Assembly (NCBI GenBank): GCA_964636705.1
Contig: CAZWUJ010000001.1
Span: 246,659 to 310,658 of the forward strand
Reading direction: 5' to 3'
DNA length: 64,000 nt
Source of the DNA: VXRJ01 sp964636705
GTDB lineage: Bacteria; Acidobacteriota; Vicinamibacteria; Vicinamibacterales; UBA8438
Under the pieces are notes generated by a model. It saw only the letters and a program-made list of their open reading frames with translations, made no database searches and was not told where the DNA came from. This document shows, in pieces, positions 8,954 to 16,918 of this stretch. Both the position numbers and the translations under genes were made by a program. Every line of letters starts with the position of its first letter. Position 1 is the stretch's first letter.

Positions 8954-9640
8954 TCATCCCGCACGACCGATGATCCGGCACGGTCTCCAGTGCCGGGTCC
9001 AGTGTTCGTCTGTCTGCACGTGGCCAACTCGAACGCTCTTGCACACGTTGTCCAGGAACTCCCCTGCGGGAAATCCACCAGCACGCCGCATCACGACGCC
9101 TTCGCGCTCGCCACCGAGCACCGAGGGTTTCTTGTGGGCTTCGTCGAAGAACGCCCGTATTGCAGCCACCGACTGGAAGACTCCCCGGAACAGAACCGGC
9201 ACGACCGCAATATCGCGATGCTTGGCGTACGCCTCAACGTCTGCGAACGACGCGAACACTCCGTCGCCGTCGCGTAGCGCGAAGGCGTAGAACGTCCGGT
9301 GTTCTTCGACGGGGTCGTAGGCAATGCTGTGCACCCCATAGATGTCCTCTCCGTAGAGAAACGCATCCGGTTCTCGCACCTTCCAGGCATGATGCTTCTT
9401 CACCATCGCGAACCACGGGCCGTCTGACGGAACGGACACGCTGCGCGCGTAGACCTCACCGGCGTGCAGGAGCGTGTTGCCGCCGTCCAGCTTCTCCGTC
9501 ACCACCACGTCCGCCCCGACGAAGCGATCGGGGCTCCGGTGAACGTCCGCAGGGCGCCCCGGTGCCGGTGACCATGGCCAATACGGCGTGCTCGGATACT
9601 TCACCGTCCGCGGTTCGGTGGTCTCGGCGGCATCCATCAT
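8954..9640 (-). CDS. RNA ligase family protein
   Basis: 228 residues. The nucleotidyltransferase motifs of ATP-dependent RNA ligases are in order: motif I EKLDGGN with adenylated Lys50, motif III region YGEDIYG at 96-102, motif IV EGVVMR at 180-185 and motif V VCKSVR at 199-204 (Lys201). The protein is a compact catalytic core without a recognisable accessory domain. The start ATG overlaps the stop of the upstream PIN gene, so translation is coupled. This is the third gene of a three-gene operon (ATPase, PIN, ligase). Enzymes of this family seal RNA nicks or repair cleaved tRNA. Next to a nuclease, a repair or antidote role is a reasonable inference but is not shown. Confidence 0.85.
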   Translation of the reverse strand: MMDAAETTEPRTVKYPSTPYWPWSPAPGRPADVHRSPDRFVGADVVVTEKLDGGNTLLHAGEVYARSVSVPSDGPWFAMVKKHHAWKVREPDAFLYGEDIYGVHSIAYDPVEEHRTFYAFALRDGDGVFASFADVEAYAKHRDIAVVPVLFRGVFQSVAAIRAFFDEAHKKPSVLGGEREGVVMRRAGGFPAGEFLDNVCKSVRVGHVQTDEHWTRHWRPCRIIGRAG

Positions 9641-10119
9641 CCCGGCCCAGCCGCTTTCGACGCGTACCTCGGGCAAAGCTGCTCGACATCGACCTCAAGC
9701 TCCTCCAGCAACGCCTGCGCTTCGTTCCAATCGCTGTCCGTGCCGTTTACCAGCACCGCTTTCCCAACCACCGCCGCCGCCAGGAACTTGCGGTCCGCGC
9801 GATCCAATGTGTTCACAGGCAACTCTTGGAAACCGCGGGCATCGTCGGAGGGCGTCACCGGAACCCTTACGACACGCTCCTCGCTGTACTGGTGGTCCCA
9901 CACGTATTTCAGGAACACGTCACCAACACCCGGCCTGCCCGAGAGACTCAGGTGCTTCCGGTACTCGTCGATAATGAAGCCTCGGTCGTCCACCACAATT
10001 TCACCTGCCTCCTTCAGGTCCGTCAGCCTCGTGACACAAGCCAATTGGCACTGTTCGTCGGCGTGCGTGCCCCGCCCGTTGGCGGCGACTGCGACGTTCG
10101 TATCCACTACGAACGGCAT
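9637..10119 (-). CDS. PIN-domain ribonuclease of ATPase-PIN-ligase operon
   Basis: 160 residues with the PIN nuclease acidic set visible: D6 in VVDTN, D51/E52 in IIDEYRK, D106 and D109 in LDRADRKF, and D128/D130 in NGTDSDW. PIN domains are metal-dependent single-strand RNA endonucleases. At 160 residues and without a small RHH or AbrB partner it does not look like a VapC toxin. Its start overlaps the stop of the DUF3696 ATPase gene by one base (TAATG) and its end overlaps the RNA ligase start. The tight coupling implies a fixed stoichiometry or a complex. All catalytic acids appear present, so I infer an active nuclease. Its target is unknown. Confidence 0.82.
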   Translation of the reverse strand: MPFVVDTNVAVAANGRGTHADEQCQLACVTRLTDLKEAGEIVVDDRGFIIDEYRKHLSLSGRPGVGDVFLKYVWDHQYSEERVVRVPVTPSDDARGFQELPVNTLDRADRKFLAAAVVGKAVLVNGTDSDWNEAQALLEELEVDVEQLCPRYASKAAGPG

Positions 10120-11483
10120 TAGCTGGACCGCTCCAGTTTTCTCTTGAGCGACGCCTCGGTTATCGCGGCGATCTCACCCATTTCATCGCCGAAGAAATTG
10201 GCCGGCCAATTCTCTATTTCGCCCCACATGTTTAGTTGCAAGTCGGAGACTTGTGCTTCGCCGCGTCTCGATTCCACAAAGTACAGCTTCACGTCGTCGG
10301 ACGAGACTTTTTCCTCCGCGACACGGCGCTGCAGCCGCCGCATCAGGTGTTCGCTATGGCTCTCGACAATAATCTGCACGTTGCGCGTCTTCGCAACCTT
10401 CAGCATTACGTCGGCCAAGCCACTCTGCACGGCGGGATGCAGGTGGATTTCCGGTTGTTCCATGACCACCGTCGATCCCGCCGGCACGTAGTACAGCAGG
10501 ACCAGAACCGGAAGTACCTGCGAAATACCGAACCCAACGTCGGTCAGCGACGTCGTCGCGCCGGTGGAGGAAGTCTCTACCTCCGCGCGATACAGGTTCG
10601 TGTTCCGAGCGATTTCCTCTATGCGAAAGTCGTATATCAGGCCCAACTCATGCAGCCAGTGCGCGATGATCTCCTGGAACGGCTTGCGCCACGTCCTATA
10701 CCCGAGGTTTCTCGTCTCGTTGCGAGTCGTCGCAGCGAGGATGGCGTCGACCGTCCGCTCGCCACGTTGACCGACATCCTCCGGGCGCGACCCCGCCCAG
10801 TGGTACTCCCGCCGCGGATGTTCGCGCAGGGGGCCGAGATAGTAGATGGAGTCCATCAAGTCCTCGTAAGCCAGTTCAAAGTCGCCCAGGAAATCCGCGT
10901 TCTGAAAGTAGCTCTTCACCTGACTGGGAAACAGGTAGCTCTTGACGGGATGATGCCGAAGCGGCCAGGCCCGGCCGACATTTCGCACGAACTCCAGCGC
11001 CGGCGGCTCGGTGGAAAGCTCGAACTCCCGCTTCGAGTGCAGCTTTGCCCGCAGGCGGAAATCTACGTCCGCGAACCGGTACTTCAACTCGTAAGGCCAG
11101 AGCTGCTTGTTTCGAAGGCCAACTTCCGAACCGATCTGAAGGCGGTCACCGGCGAACAATGGGGCGGCACGCGGGTTGAAGGGATCCTCGGTTTCCAAGG
11201 TCTTGGGCAGCGTCCATTCGAGTAGCCAACTCAGCGTGGCGCGCTTGTCGCGCCGATGCACGACGTCGTCGAACGTCCCGAGGTTGACCAAGTCCGAAGC
11301 TCCCCCGAAATCGAGGACGATTCCGCGGTCCGTAGCGTTCCTGGTCTGCTTGAGGAGCAGAAGCAAGTGCAGAATGCTGCTCTTCCCGGCGCTGTTGGCC
11401 CCGAAAAAGCCCGTGATTCTTCCCAGCGCGAGATCAGCTTCGCGCCAGGCCTTGAAGTTCGTGAGCCGGATGCGGTTCAGCAC
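10119..11483 (-). CDS. AAA family ATPase with DUF3696
   Basis: 454 residues from a GTG preceded by an AGGAG about nine bases upstream. It is an SMC/RecF-like ABC-type ATPase: N-terminal LTNFKAW, Walker A GANSAGKS at 28-35, Walker B with MEQPEIHLHP at 341-350, and the VESHSEHL D-loop region at 373-380. The C-terminal 45 residues carry the DUF3696 signature (ENWPANFFGDEMGEI). Relatives of this class (OLD-like and PARIS/Septu-type ATPases) act as sensors or motors in bacterial defence, often next to an effector nuclease. Here the downstream partners are a PIN nuclease and an RNA ligase. The family call is firm; the defence role is inference from the neighbours. Confidence 0.9.
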   Translation of the reverse strand: MLNRIRLTNFKAWREADLALGRITGFFGANSAGKSSILHLLLLLKQTRNATDRGIVLDFGGASDLVNLGTFDDVVHRRDKRATLSWLLEWTLPKTLETEDPFNPRAAPLFAGDRLQIGSEVGLRNKQLWPYELKYRFADVDFRLRAKLHSKREFELSTEPPALEFVRNVGRAWPLRHHPVKSYLFPSQVKSYFQNADFLGDFELAYEDLMDSIYYLGPLREHPRREYHWAGSRPEDVGQRGERTVDAILAATTRNETRNLGYRTWRKPFQEIIAHWLHELGLIYDFRIEEIARNTNLYRAEVETSSTGATTSLTDVGFGISQVLPVLVLLYYVPAGSTVVMEQPEIHLHPAVQSGLADVMLKVAKTRNVQIIVESHSEHLMRRLQRRVAEEKVSSDDVKLYFVESRRGEAQVSDLQLNMWGEIENWPANFFGDEMGEIAAITEASLKRKLERSS

Positions 11484-11822
11484 TGCTGTTGCTCCTGCCT
11501 GCGACGGCGGGTCCGATCAAGGCACGTTGTCTCACGACCGGAAGCCGCGCCGGCATCAACGTATGTTACCCGCGACCGAATAATGCCACCTGTCCGGCCC
11601 GGCCGGCATGATCTGAGCCTCGACTCAGGCGAGCAGTTCCGAGGGGTCCGCCGCTGCCGCGCCGTTGTTTCGCAACCTTGCAACCGGTCGGTCGAAGAAT
11701 TGAATGACGCGGCCGCTGCAGGGTGGGCTGGCGCCTGCGGGTGGGGAGCGCTCCGCGTGAGACGACACCGGGTCGAACTCGCAAGACGCAGGGAGTGACG
11801 CTAGTGGAGGCCATCCCCCGAT
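11484..11822. other. 339-base intergenic region, no gene seen
   Basis: This gap lies upstream of the ATPase operon and downstream of the VapC-like gene. It is GC-rich with stop codons in all plausible frames and no clear RNA gene. The operon promoter should be at its left end (about 11490-11600, minus strand), but I cannot point to convincing -35 and -10 hexamers. Confidence 0.5.
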
Positions 11823-12200
11823 TCAGAATGCGATGCGCTGAACACCGTCGACCTGATCGAAATGGGCATCGTTGCTCAACACCGGAAGTCCATGTTGACG
11901 TGCGAGCGCGGCGATCAACGCATCATTTGCAGGAATCGGGTTGCCGGCCCGTTTCAACTCGAGACGAACATCAGCGTAGACGCCGGCGGTCGCGTGGGTC
12001 ACGATGGCGATCTCGGCCAACGGAAGGTAGCGGCGCAGCCAGTCTTCGTAGCGGCTGCGATGGCTCGATTGCCGAATGCCGAAGTAGTACTCACCCAGCA
12101 CGATGCTGGGAATCACAAGGCGACGGGCGGTCCGTAGCGGCGTCTCGACAGTAGCCAGACCCTCCGCCCATGCGGACAGGGCATTGGTGTCGAGAATCAT
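11823..12200 (-). CDS. VapC-type PIN-domain toxin
   Basis: 125 residues, the usual VapC length. It opens with MILDTNALS (first PIN aspartate at residue 4). A conserved Glu lies in VLGEYYFG, an Asp in IPANDALIAALA, and the C-terminal acidic site is in LSNDAHFDQVDG. VapC toxins cleave initiator tRNA or rRNA and halt translation. Its ATG overlaps the stop of the antitoxin gene by four bases. Complete acidic residues suggest an active toxin. Confidence 0.88.
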   Translation of the reverse strand: MILDTNALSAWAEGLATVETPLRTARRLVIPSIVLGEYYFGIRQSSHRSRYEDWLRRYLPLAEIAIVTHATAGVYADVRLELKRAGNPIPANDALIAALARQHGLPVLSNDAHFDQVDGVQRIAF

Positions 12201-12463
12201 GCGATGTCTTCAGGCGCCAGCTTCTCGAATTCCTCTGCGATCGCTTCGCGCACGCGACCATGCTCGTGAGACAGATCGGCCAACGCACCGAAGCCGGCCA
12301 TCCATGGAGCTTCGTCCTGGCGCCCGCTACCGTCGCGGACGCTCCGCCGAAGCTTGTCCTCCAGGGCGTCGCTGAAGAACTTTTTCAAGGTCATCCCGCG
12401 GCTCGCGGCCATGGCCTTGGCCTGCCGAAAGGCGGCGTCGGGAAGTTCAATAGTAGTCTTCAT
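12197..12463 (-). CDS. VapB-like ribbon-helix-helix antitoxin
   Basis: 88 residues from the ATG at 12463. It begins with MKTTIELPDAAFRQAKAMAA, a typical ribbon-helix-helix strand and helix, followed by RGMTLKKFFSDAL. The C-terminal half is acidic (SHEHGRVREAIAEEFEKLAPED), as expected for the toxin-neutralising tail. It is coupled by a four-base overlap to the PIN toxin downstream. RHH antitoxins bind their own promoter; a tandem 8-base repeat just upstream is a candidate site. An in-frame ATG at 12481 would add six residues and is less likely. Confidence 0.85.
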   Translation of the reverse strand: MKTTIELPDAAFRQAKAMAASRGMTLKKFFSDALEDKLRRSVRDGSGRQDEAPWMAGFGALADLSHEHGRVREAIAEEFEKLAPEDIA

Positions 12464-12469
12464 ATCCCA

Positions 12470-12485
12470 CCATATTTCCATATTT
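12470..12485. promoter_or_regulatory. candidate antitoxin operator, tandem 8-mer
   Basis: CCATATTT occurs twice in direct tandem immediately upstream of the antitoxin start, and a related ATATCCC lies next to it. AT-rich tandem half-sites at this position fit RHH autoregulation. The assignment is by position only. Confidence 0.35.
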
Positions 12486-12580
12486 ACGGGCCATGGTCAA
12501 TCTACCCCCAATCACTCCGACCGGGCCGTAGCGGCGCGATATGATACGGGTTCGACTCGCGAGGATGACGGGAGACAGCC

Positions 12581-13774
12581 GTGGGGAAGATTGAGAAGCG
12601 CTGGCGGCGGGGCATGTCGCGGCGAAAGGCGATCGCCGGGATGGCATCGTTCGTGGCGGCGTCGCCCGTCCTGTACGCGCAGCGCGACCCCTGGCCGCTC
12701 GGGCCCCACCGGCGCTTCCTGGGTTTCGACGAGATGCGCGACGTCTTCGATTTCGAGCCGATCTTCCGCGCCAACGTCCCGCTCTCGGTCTACGACTACA
12801 CCGCGCACGGCACCGAGTCGGAGTTCACGCTGTACCGCAACCGCGACGCCATGGACTGGGTGCAGCTCGTGGGCCGGGGCGGCATCGACCCGGAGTCGGT
12901 GGACACGTCGACGGAGCTGTTCGGCCACCGGATGCCCAGCCCGATCATGATCGCGCCCACCTCGTTCCAGCGCGACCTCCACCCGGACGGCGAGGTGGGC
13001 ATGCACCGTGCCGCGACCACGATGGGAACGACCATGATGGTCAGCAACGCGTCGCACTTCCCGTTCCGGCGCATCGCGGAGACGTCGGACGGTCCGCTCT
13101 GGTTCCAGCGCTATGCGACGCCGGACCCGGAGACGAACCAGAAGGTGCTGGCGGAGGCCCAGGAGCTTGGGGCGCAGACGATCGTCGTGACTATCGATCA
13201 GCAGGCGTCCTACTACGAGCGGGACCTGCACGACCGGCATCTCGGGGGCGCGCCCCGCACGGTCACGCGCCGCGAACCGCGCAACCCGACCAACCCTTAC
13301 CGGGTCAGCGGCGGCCGGCTCTGGTACGAGTGGACGCTGTTCGATCAGCTCCGGCCGATGTGCGAGGTTCCCATGCTCGCCAAGGGAATCCTGACCGCCG
13401 AGGGAGCGCTGAAGTGCCTCGAAATGGGCGTCGACGGCATCGTCGTCTCCAACCATGGCGGTCGTGCGATCGACTACGGTCCGTCTAGCCTGGAGGTGCT
13501 GGAGGAGATCGTCGCGGCGGTCGACGGACGCGTGCCGGTGCTCATCGACAGCGGGTTCCGGCGCGGCAGCGACGCCCTGAAGGCGCTCGCGCTCGGGGCC
13601 GACGCCGTCTGCTTCGGCCGCGCGCTGCGGTGGGGGCTCGGCGCGTTCGGCGAAGCCGGCGCCCAGCGCGTGCTTGAAATCCTGAACGCCGAGTTGCGGC
13701 ATGCGATGGCGGCAGTCGGCGTCGACTCGATCGCCAGGATCGATCGCAGCATCGTGAAGACCAACTTCCCGTAA
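12581..13774 (+). CDS. Tat-exported FMN-dependent alpha-hydroxy-acid oxidase
   Basis: 397 residues from a GTG with GGAGA ten bases upstream. The N-terminus has a twin-arginine motif (SRRKAIAGM) and a hydrophobic stretch ending at LYAQ, so the folded flavoprotein is probably exported. The glycolate/lactate oxidase family domain follows. Visible landmarks are MIAPTSFQRDLHPDGE, WFQRYA, the flavin Lys in PMLAKGIL, the catalytic His and substrate Arg in VSNHGGRAIDYG, and DSGFRRGSDALKALALGA. It would oxidise a 2-hydroxy acid such as lactate or glycolate to the 2-oxo acid. The next gene is a divergent paralog, then a PQQ dehydrogenase, so the run reads as a periplasmic oxidation cluster. Confidence 0.87.
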   Translation: MGKIEKRWRRGMSRRKAIAGMASFVAASPVLYAQRDPWPLGPHRRFLGFDEMRDVFDFEPIFRANVPLSVYDYTAHGTESEFTLYRNRDAMDWVQLVGRGGIDPESVDTSTELFGHRMPSPIMIAPTSFQRDLHPDGEVGMHRAATTMGTTMMVSNASHFPFRRIAETSDGPLWFQRYATPDPETNQKVLAEAQELGAQTIVVTIDQQASYYERDLHDRHLGGAPRTVTRREPRNPTNPYRVSGGRLWYEWTLFDQLRPMCEVPMLAKGILTAEGALKCLEMGVDGIVVSNHGGRAIDYGPSSLEVLEEIVAAVDGRVPVLIDSGFRRGSDALKALALGADAVCFGRALRWGLGAFGEAGAQRVLEILNAELRHAMAAVGVDSIARIDRSIVKTNFP

Positions 13775-13792
13775 CTGACGACGAGCAAGGCG

Positions 13793-14902
13793 ATGAGGAT
13801 GGCGAGACGCGGAACGACCGGCGGCCCGGCGCCGAGCACCCGGCGCGACTGGTTGCGCCGGCTCGGCCTCACCACGACCGGCTCCGCCGACACTCCCGCT
13901 GCCGCTGCGGCGCTTGCCGCCACCGCCCCCGCCGTCCAGCGCGAGCCGTGGAGCGGCGCGCCGCCGAACGACCGGCTCGCGCCGGTTCTCGAACTCGTGA
14001 ACGTCCCCGAATTCGAGGCGATGGCCCGGCTGACGCTTACGCCGGAACGGTTCGAGACGATTGCCGGAGGCGATCGCGGCTCGTTCGATCGGATGACGTT
14101 CCGGCAGCGGCTCATGGTCTACGCGATGGACCTCGACCTCACCACGCGTCTGTTCGATTACGACATGTTCGCGCCGATCATCGTCGGCCCGGTTGGTAAC
14201 CAATCCGCCCTGCACCCGGAGGGCGAACTCGCCACGGCGCGCGGCGCCACCGACGCCAAGGCGGTGATGGTAGCGACGCGCCAGTCAGACAAGCCGATCG
14301 ACCAGGTGGTGGCGGCAAGCAGCGAGCCGGTCTGGTACCAGGTCTACGCGGGCGACCCCGGCGCCGAGGACGACGCGGCGCGCGCCGTGGAGGCGGGGTG
14401 CCGCGCCGTCTGCGTCACGGTGGGAGTGGGCGCCGACCACCAGCCGGCCGCGTTCGACTGGGACGCCGTCGGGCGGCTCAGCGGTGCGGTCGACGTGCCG
14501 GTGGTCGCCAAGGGGATCCTGCGGGTGGACGACGCCCGCGCCGCGCTCGACCAGGGAGCGCGCGGCCTGGTCGTCTCGAACCACGGCGGCATGCTGCCCG
14601 CGGGCAACGCTCTGGCCATCGACGTCCTGCCGGATATCGCGGACGCCGTGGGCGAACAGGCCCCGGTCCTCGTCGATGGCAGCTTCCGCCGCGGCACCGA
14701 CGTCCTTAAGGGGCTGGCGCTCGGTGCGACCGCCGTCATGGTGGCGCGCCCGCCGATGTGGGGTCTGACCGCCTACGGCGCGGAAGGCGTGCAGGTGGTG
14801 ATGGAGCTCCTCCAGACCGAGCTGGCCCGCAACATGGCCTCCTCCGGACGTCCCACCATCGCCATGATCGACCGTGAGCTGGTCCGCTTCGATTCGCGCT
14901 AG
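13793..14902 (+). CDS. divergent FMN hydroxy-acid oxidase paralog
   Basis: 369 residues with a Tat-like N-terminus (TRRDWLRRLGL) and an Ala-rich segment. The FMN-barrel fold is recognisable: IIVGPVGNQSALHPEGELA, VWYQVYAGDP, VVAKGILRVDDA, VSNHGGM and DGSFRRGTDVLKGLALGA. Two differences from its neighbour matter. The Arg after HGG that holds the substrate carboxylate is Met here, and the loop that normally carries a second substrate Arg is largely missing (about 40 residues shorter). The N-terminal YDY-type substrate Tyr is also not visible. It may bind FMN but use another substrate or have lost oxidase activity. It begins 18 bases after the intact paralog, so they are probably co-transcribed. 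Confidence 0.8.
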   Translation: MRMARRGTTGGPAPSTRRDWLRRLGLTTTGSADTPAAAAALAATAPAVQREPWSGAPPNDRLAPVLELVNVPEFEAMARLTLTPERFETIAGGDRGSFDRMTFRQRLMVYAMDLDLTTRLFDYDMFAPIIVGPVGNQSALHPEGELATARGATDAKAVMVATRQSDKPIDQVVAASSEPVWYQVYAGDPGAEDDAARAVEAGCRAVCVTVGVGADHQPAAFDWDAVGRLSGAVDVPVVAKGILRVDDARAALDQGARGLVVSNHGGMLPAGNALAIDVLPDIADAVGEQAPVLVDGSFRRGTDVLKGLALGATAVMVARPPMWGLTAYGAEGVQVVMELLQTELARNMASSGRPTIAMIDRELVRFDSR

Positions 14903-14911
14903 CCGACTTAG

Positions 14912-16918
14912 ATGCAGTTGACGAACGTCACGCGACACGCTCCGTCGAGAGCAACCATCGCGGCCGCTGCACTGGCGCTCGCGACGGCGGCCGCGATCGG
15001 CATCGCCACCGTCGTGCTCCAGGCGCAGGACGCCGGCATGGTCGAATGGCCCTACGTCGGCGCGGATCAGGCGGCATCGAAGTACTCCCCGCTCGCCGAC
15101 ATCAACCGTTCCAACGTCGATCAGCTCGAGATCGCCTGGACGTGGGAGCCGAACGAGCTGCCGAACCAGGAGTTCGGCACGCGCCCAGGCAGCTTCGAGG
15201 TGATGCCGCTGATGATCGACAACGTCGTCTATGTTTCGACGATGTACACGCGCGTCGTCGCTCTCGACGCCGAGACGGGCGAGCAGCTCTGGGCATTCGA
15301 TCCGGAGGCGTGGCGCGGCGGCGCCGAGGGAAGTCCCCCCGGCGGCTTCAAGCACCGCGGGGTCGCCGTCTGGGGCGAGGGCGACGCCATGCGGATCTTC
15401 ATCAACAGCCGTGACCGGCTGTACGCCCTCGACGCGGGCGACGGCTCGCTGATTTCCACCTTCGGCGAGGACGGCCAAGTCCGATTGACCGAGGACTTTC
15501 CCAATCCGGTCACCCCCGACATGTTCGATCAGACGTCGCCGCCAGTGGTTTTCGAGGACCTCGTGATCGTCGGCAGCCGCGTGCCCGACCGCATCCAGCG
15601 GCGGTTCGACACACCCGGCTCGGTGCAGGCGTTCGACGTCCACACCGGCGAGCGGCGGTGGGTGTTCTACACGGTGCCGCAGTCCAACGACGCCTTCGGC
15701 GCCGACACCTGGGAGGACGGCTCGTGGCGTTATACGGGACACGCCAACGTGTGGGGGCTGATGTCGCTCGACGACGAGCGGGGCCTCCTCTACGTCCCGA
15801 CCAGCACGCCGAGCAGCGACTACTGGGGCGGCGACCGGCTCGGGGCCAACCTGTTCGCCGAGTCGCTTGTCTGCCTCGACGCGCGGACGGGCGAGCGGCA
15901 GTGGCACTTCCAGGCGGTCCATCACGGGCTGTGGGACTACGACTTCACGTCGGCCCCCAACCTGATGACGCTCGAAGTGGATGGCCGGACCATCGACGCG
16001 GTGGCGGAGGTCTCCAAGCAGGGCTTCACGTACGTCTTCGACCGTGTGACGGGCGAGCCGGTCTGGCCGATCGAGGAGCGCCCGGTCGACACCGAGACCG
16101 ACGTGCCGGGCGAGGTGCCCTATCCGACGCAACCGTTTCCGACGAAGCCGCCGCCCTTCGCCGCGCAGGGAGTCTCGCTCGATGATGCGAACGACCTCAC
16201 GCCGGAGATACATCGCCTTGCCGTGGCCGAGATGGAGACCTACCGCCTCGGACCGCTCTTCACGCCTCCCAGCCTGCGCGGCACCCTCCAGCGTCCGCGC
16301 GTCGACGGCGGCGCCAACTGGGGCGGCGCGGCCCTCGACCACGAAACCAACTGGCTCTACGTCCGCACGTCGGAAGGCGTCACTTCCAACCAGGTGTGCG
16401 CGACCGATCCGAATCTCCCGGACGTCGACGTGGAATACACCAACAACTGTCCGCGGGGCGCCGCGGCCACCATCTTCCGCGGCCTGGACGGCTCCGCGCA
16501 GGGAACGACCAACCCGCTCGGACCGATCCCACTCGTCAAGCCGCCCTACGCGAAGCTCGTGGCGATCGACCTGAACGCGGGCGATATCGCCTGGAGCGTA
16601 CCGTTCGGCGAGGGCAGCCGGGTCATGCGGTCGCACCGGCTTCTGCGCGGCGTCGACCTGCCGGAACGCCTCGGCACGCCTGGGGCCATGGGTCCCATGG
16701 TGACCGCCGGCGGAATCGTCTTCCTCGGCGGCGGCGACCCGTATCTCTATGCGTTCGACGCCGCCACCGGCGAGGAGCTGACGCGGCACGCGACAGAGTT
16801 CCGGACGAGCGGCAATCCCATGGCCTATCGCTCGCGCGCCGGGCGGCAGTTCATCCTGATCGCAACCGGCGCGGGTCCCGACGCCCGCCTGATCGCCTTT
16901 GCCCTGCCGGAAGGCTGA
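14912..16918 (+). CDS. PQQ-dependent dehydrogenase, soluble type (first copy)
   Basis: 668 residues with a Sec signal (cleavage near VLQAQ) and an eight-bladed quinoprotein propeller. Repeated blade motifs include ALDAETGEQLWAFD, ALDAGDGSLIS, AFDVHTGERRWVF, CLDARTGERQWHFQ and AFDAATGEEL. The conserved WHFQAVHHGLWDYD and FVFDRVTGEPVWPIEERP segments are those of glucose/quinate/alcohol PQQ dehydrogenases. No C-terminal cytochrome c domain is present, so electrons must pass to a separate carrier. The substrate is not predictable. The stop overlaps the threonine aldolase start by one base (TGATG). A 665-residue paralog lies at 35402. Confidence 0.88.
   Translation: MQLTNVTRHAPSRATIAAAALALATAAAIGIATVVLQAQDAGMVEWPYVGADQAASKYSPLADINRSNVDQLEIAWTWEPNELPNQEFGTRPGSFEVMPLMIDNVVYVSTMYTRVVALDAETGEQLWAFDPEAWRGGAEGSPPGGFKHRGVAVWGEGDAMRIFINSRDRLYALDAGDGSLISTFGEDGQVRLTEDFPNPVTPDMFDQTSPPVVFEDLVIVGSRVPDRIQRRFDTPGSVQAFDVHTGERRWVFYTVPQSNDAFGADTWEDGSWRYTGHANVWGLMSLDDERGLLYVPTSTPSSDYWGGDRLGANLFAESLVCLDARTGERQWHFQAVHHGLWDYDFTSAPNLMTLEVDGRTIDAVAEVSKQGFTYVFDRVTGEPVWPIEERPVDTETDVPGEVPYPTQPFPTKPPPFAAQGVSLDDANDLTPEIHRLAVAEMETYRLGPLFTPPSLRGTLQRPRVDGGANWGGAALDHETNWLYVRTSEGVTSNQVCATDPNLPDVDVEYTNNCPRGAAATIFRGLDGSAQGTTNPLGPIPLVKPPYAKLVAIDLNAGDIAWSVPFGEGSRVMRSHRLLRGVDLPERLGTPGAMGPMVTAGGIVFLGGGDPYLYAFDAATGEELTRHATEFRTSGNPMAYRSRAGRQFILIATGAGPDARLIAFALPEG

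Noticed and set aside
9637..10119. The PIN protein as an ordinary VapC toxin
   Set aside because: It is longer, has no small antitoxin partner and is coupled to an ATPase and an RNA ligase.
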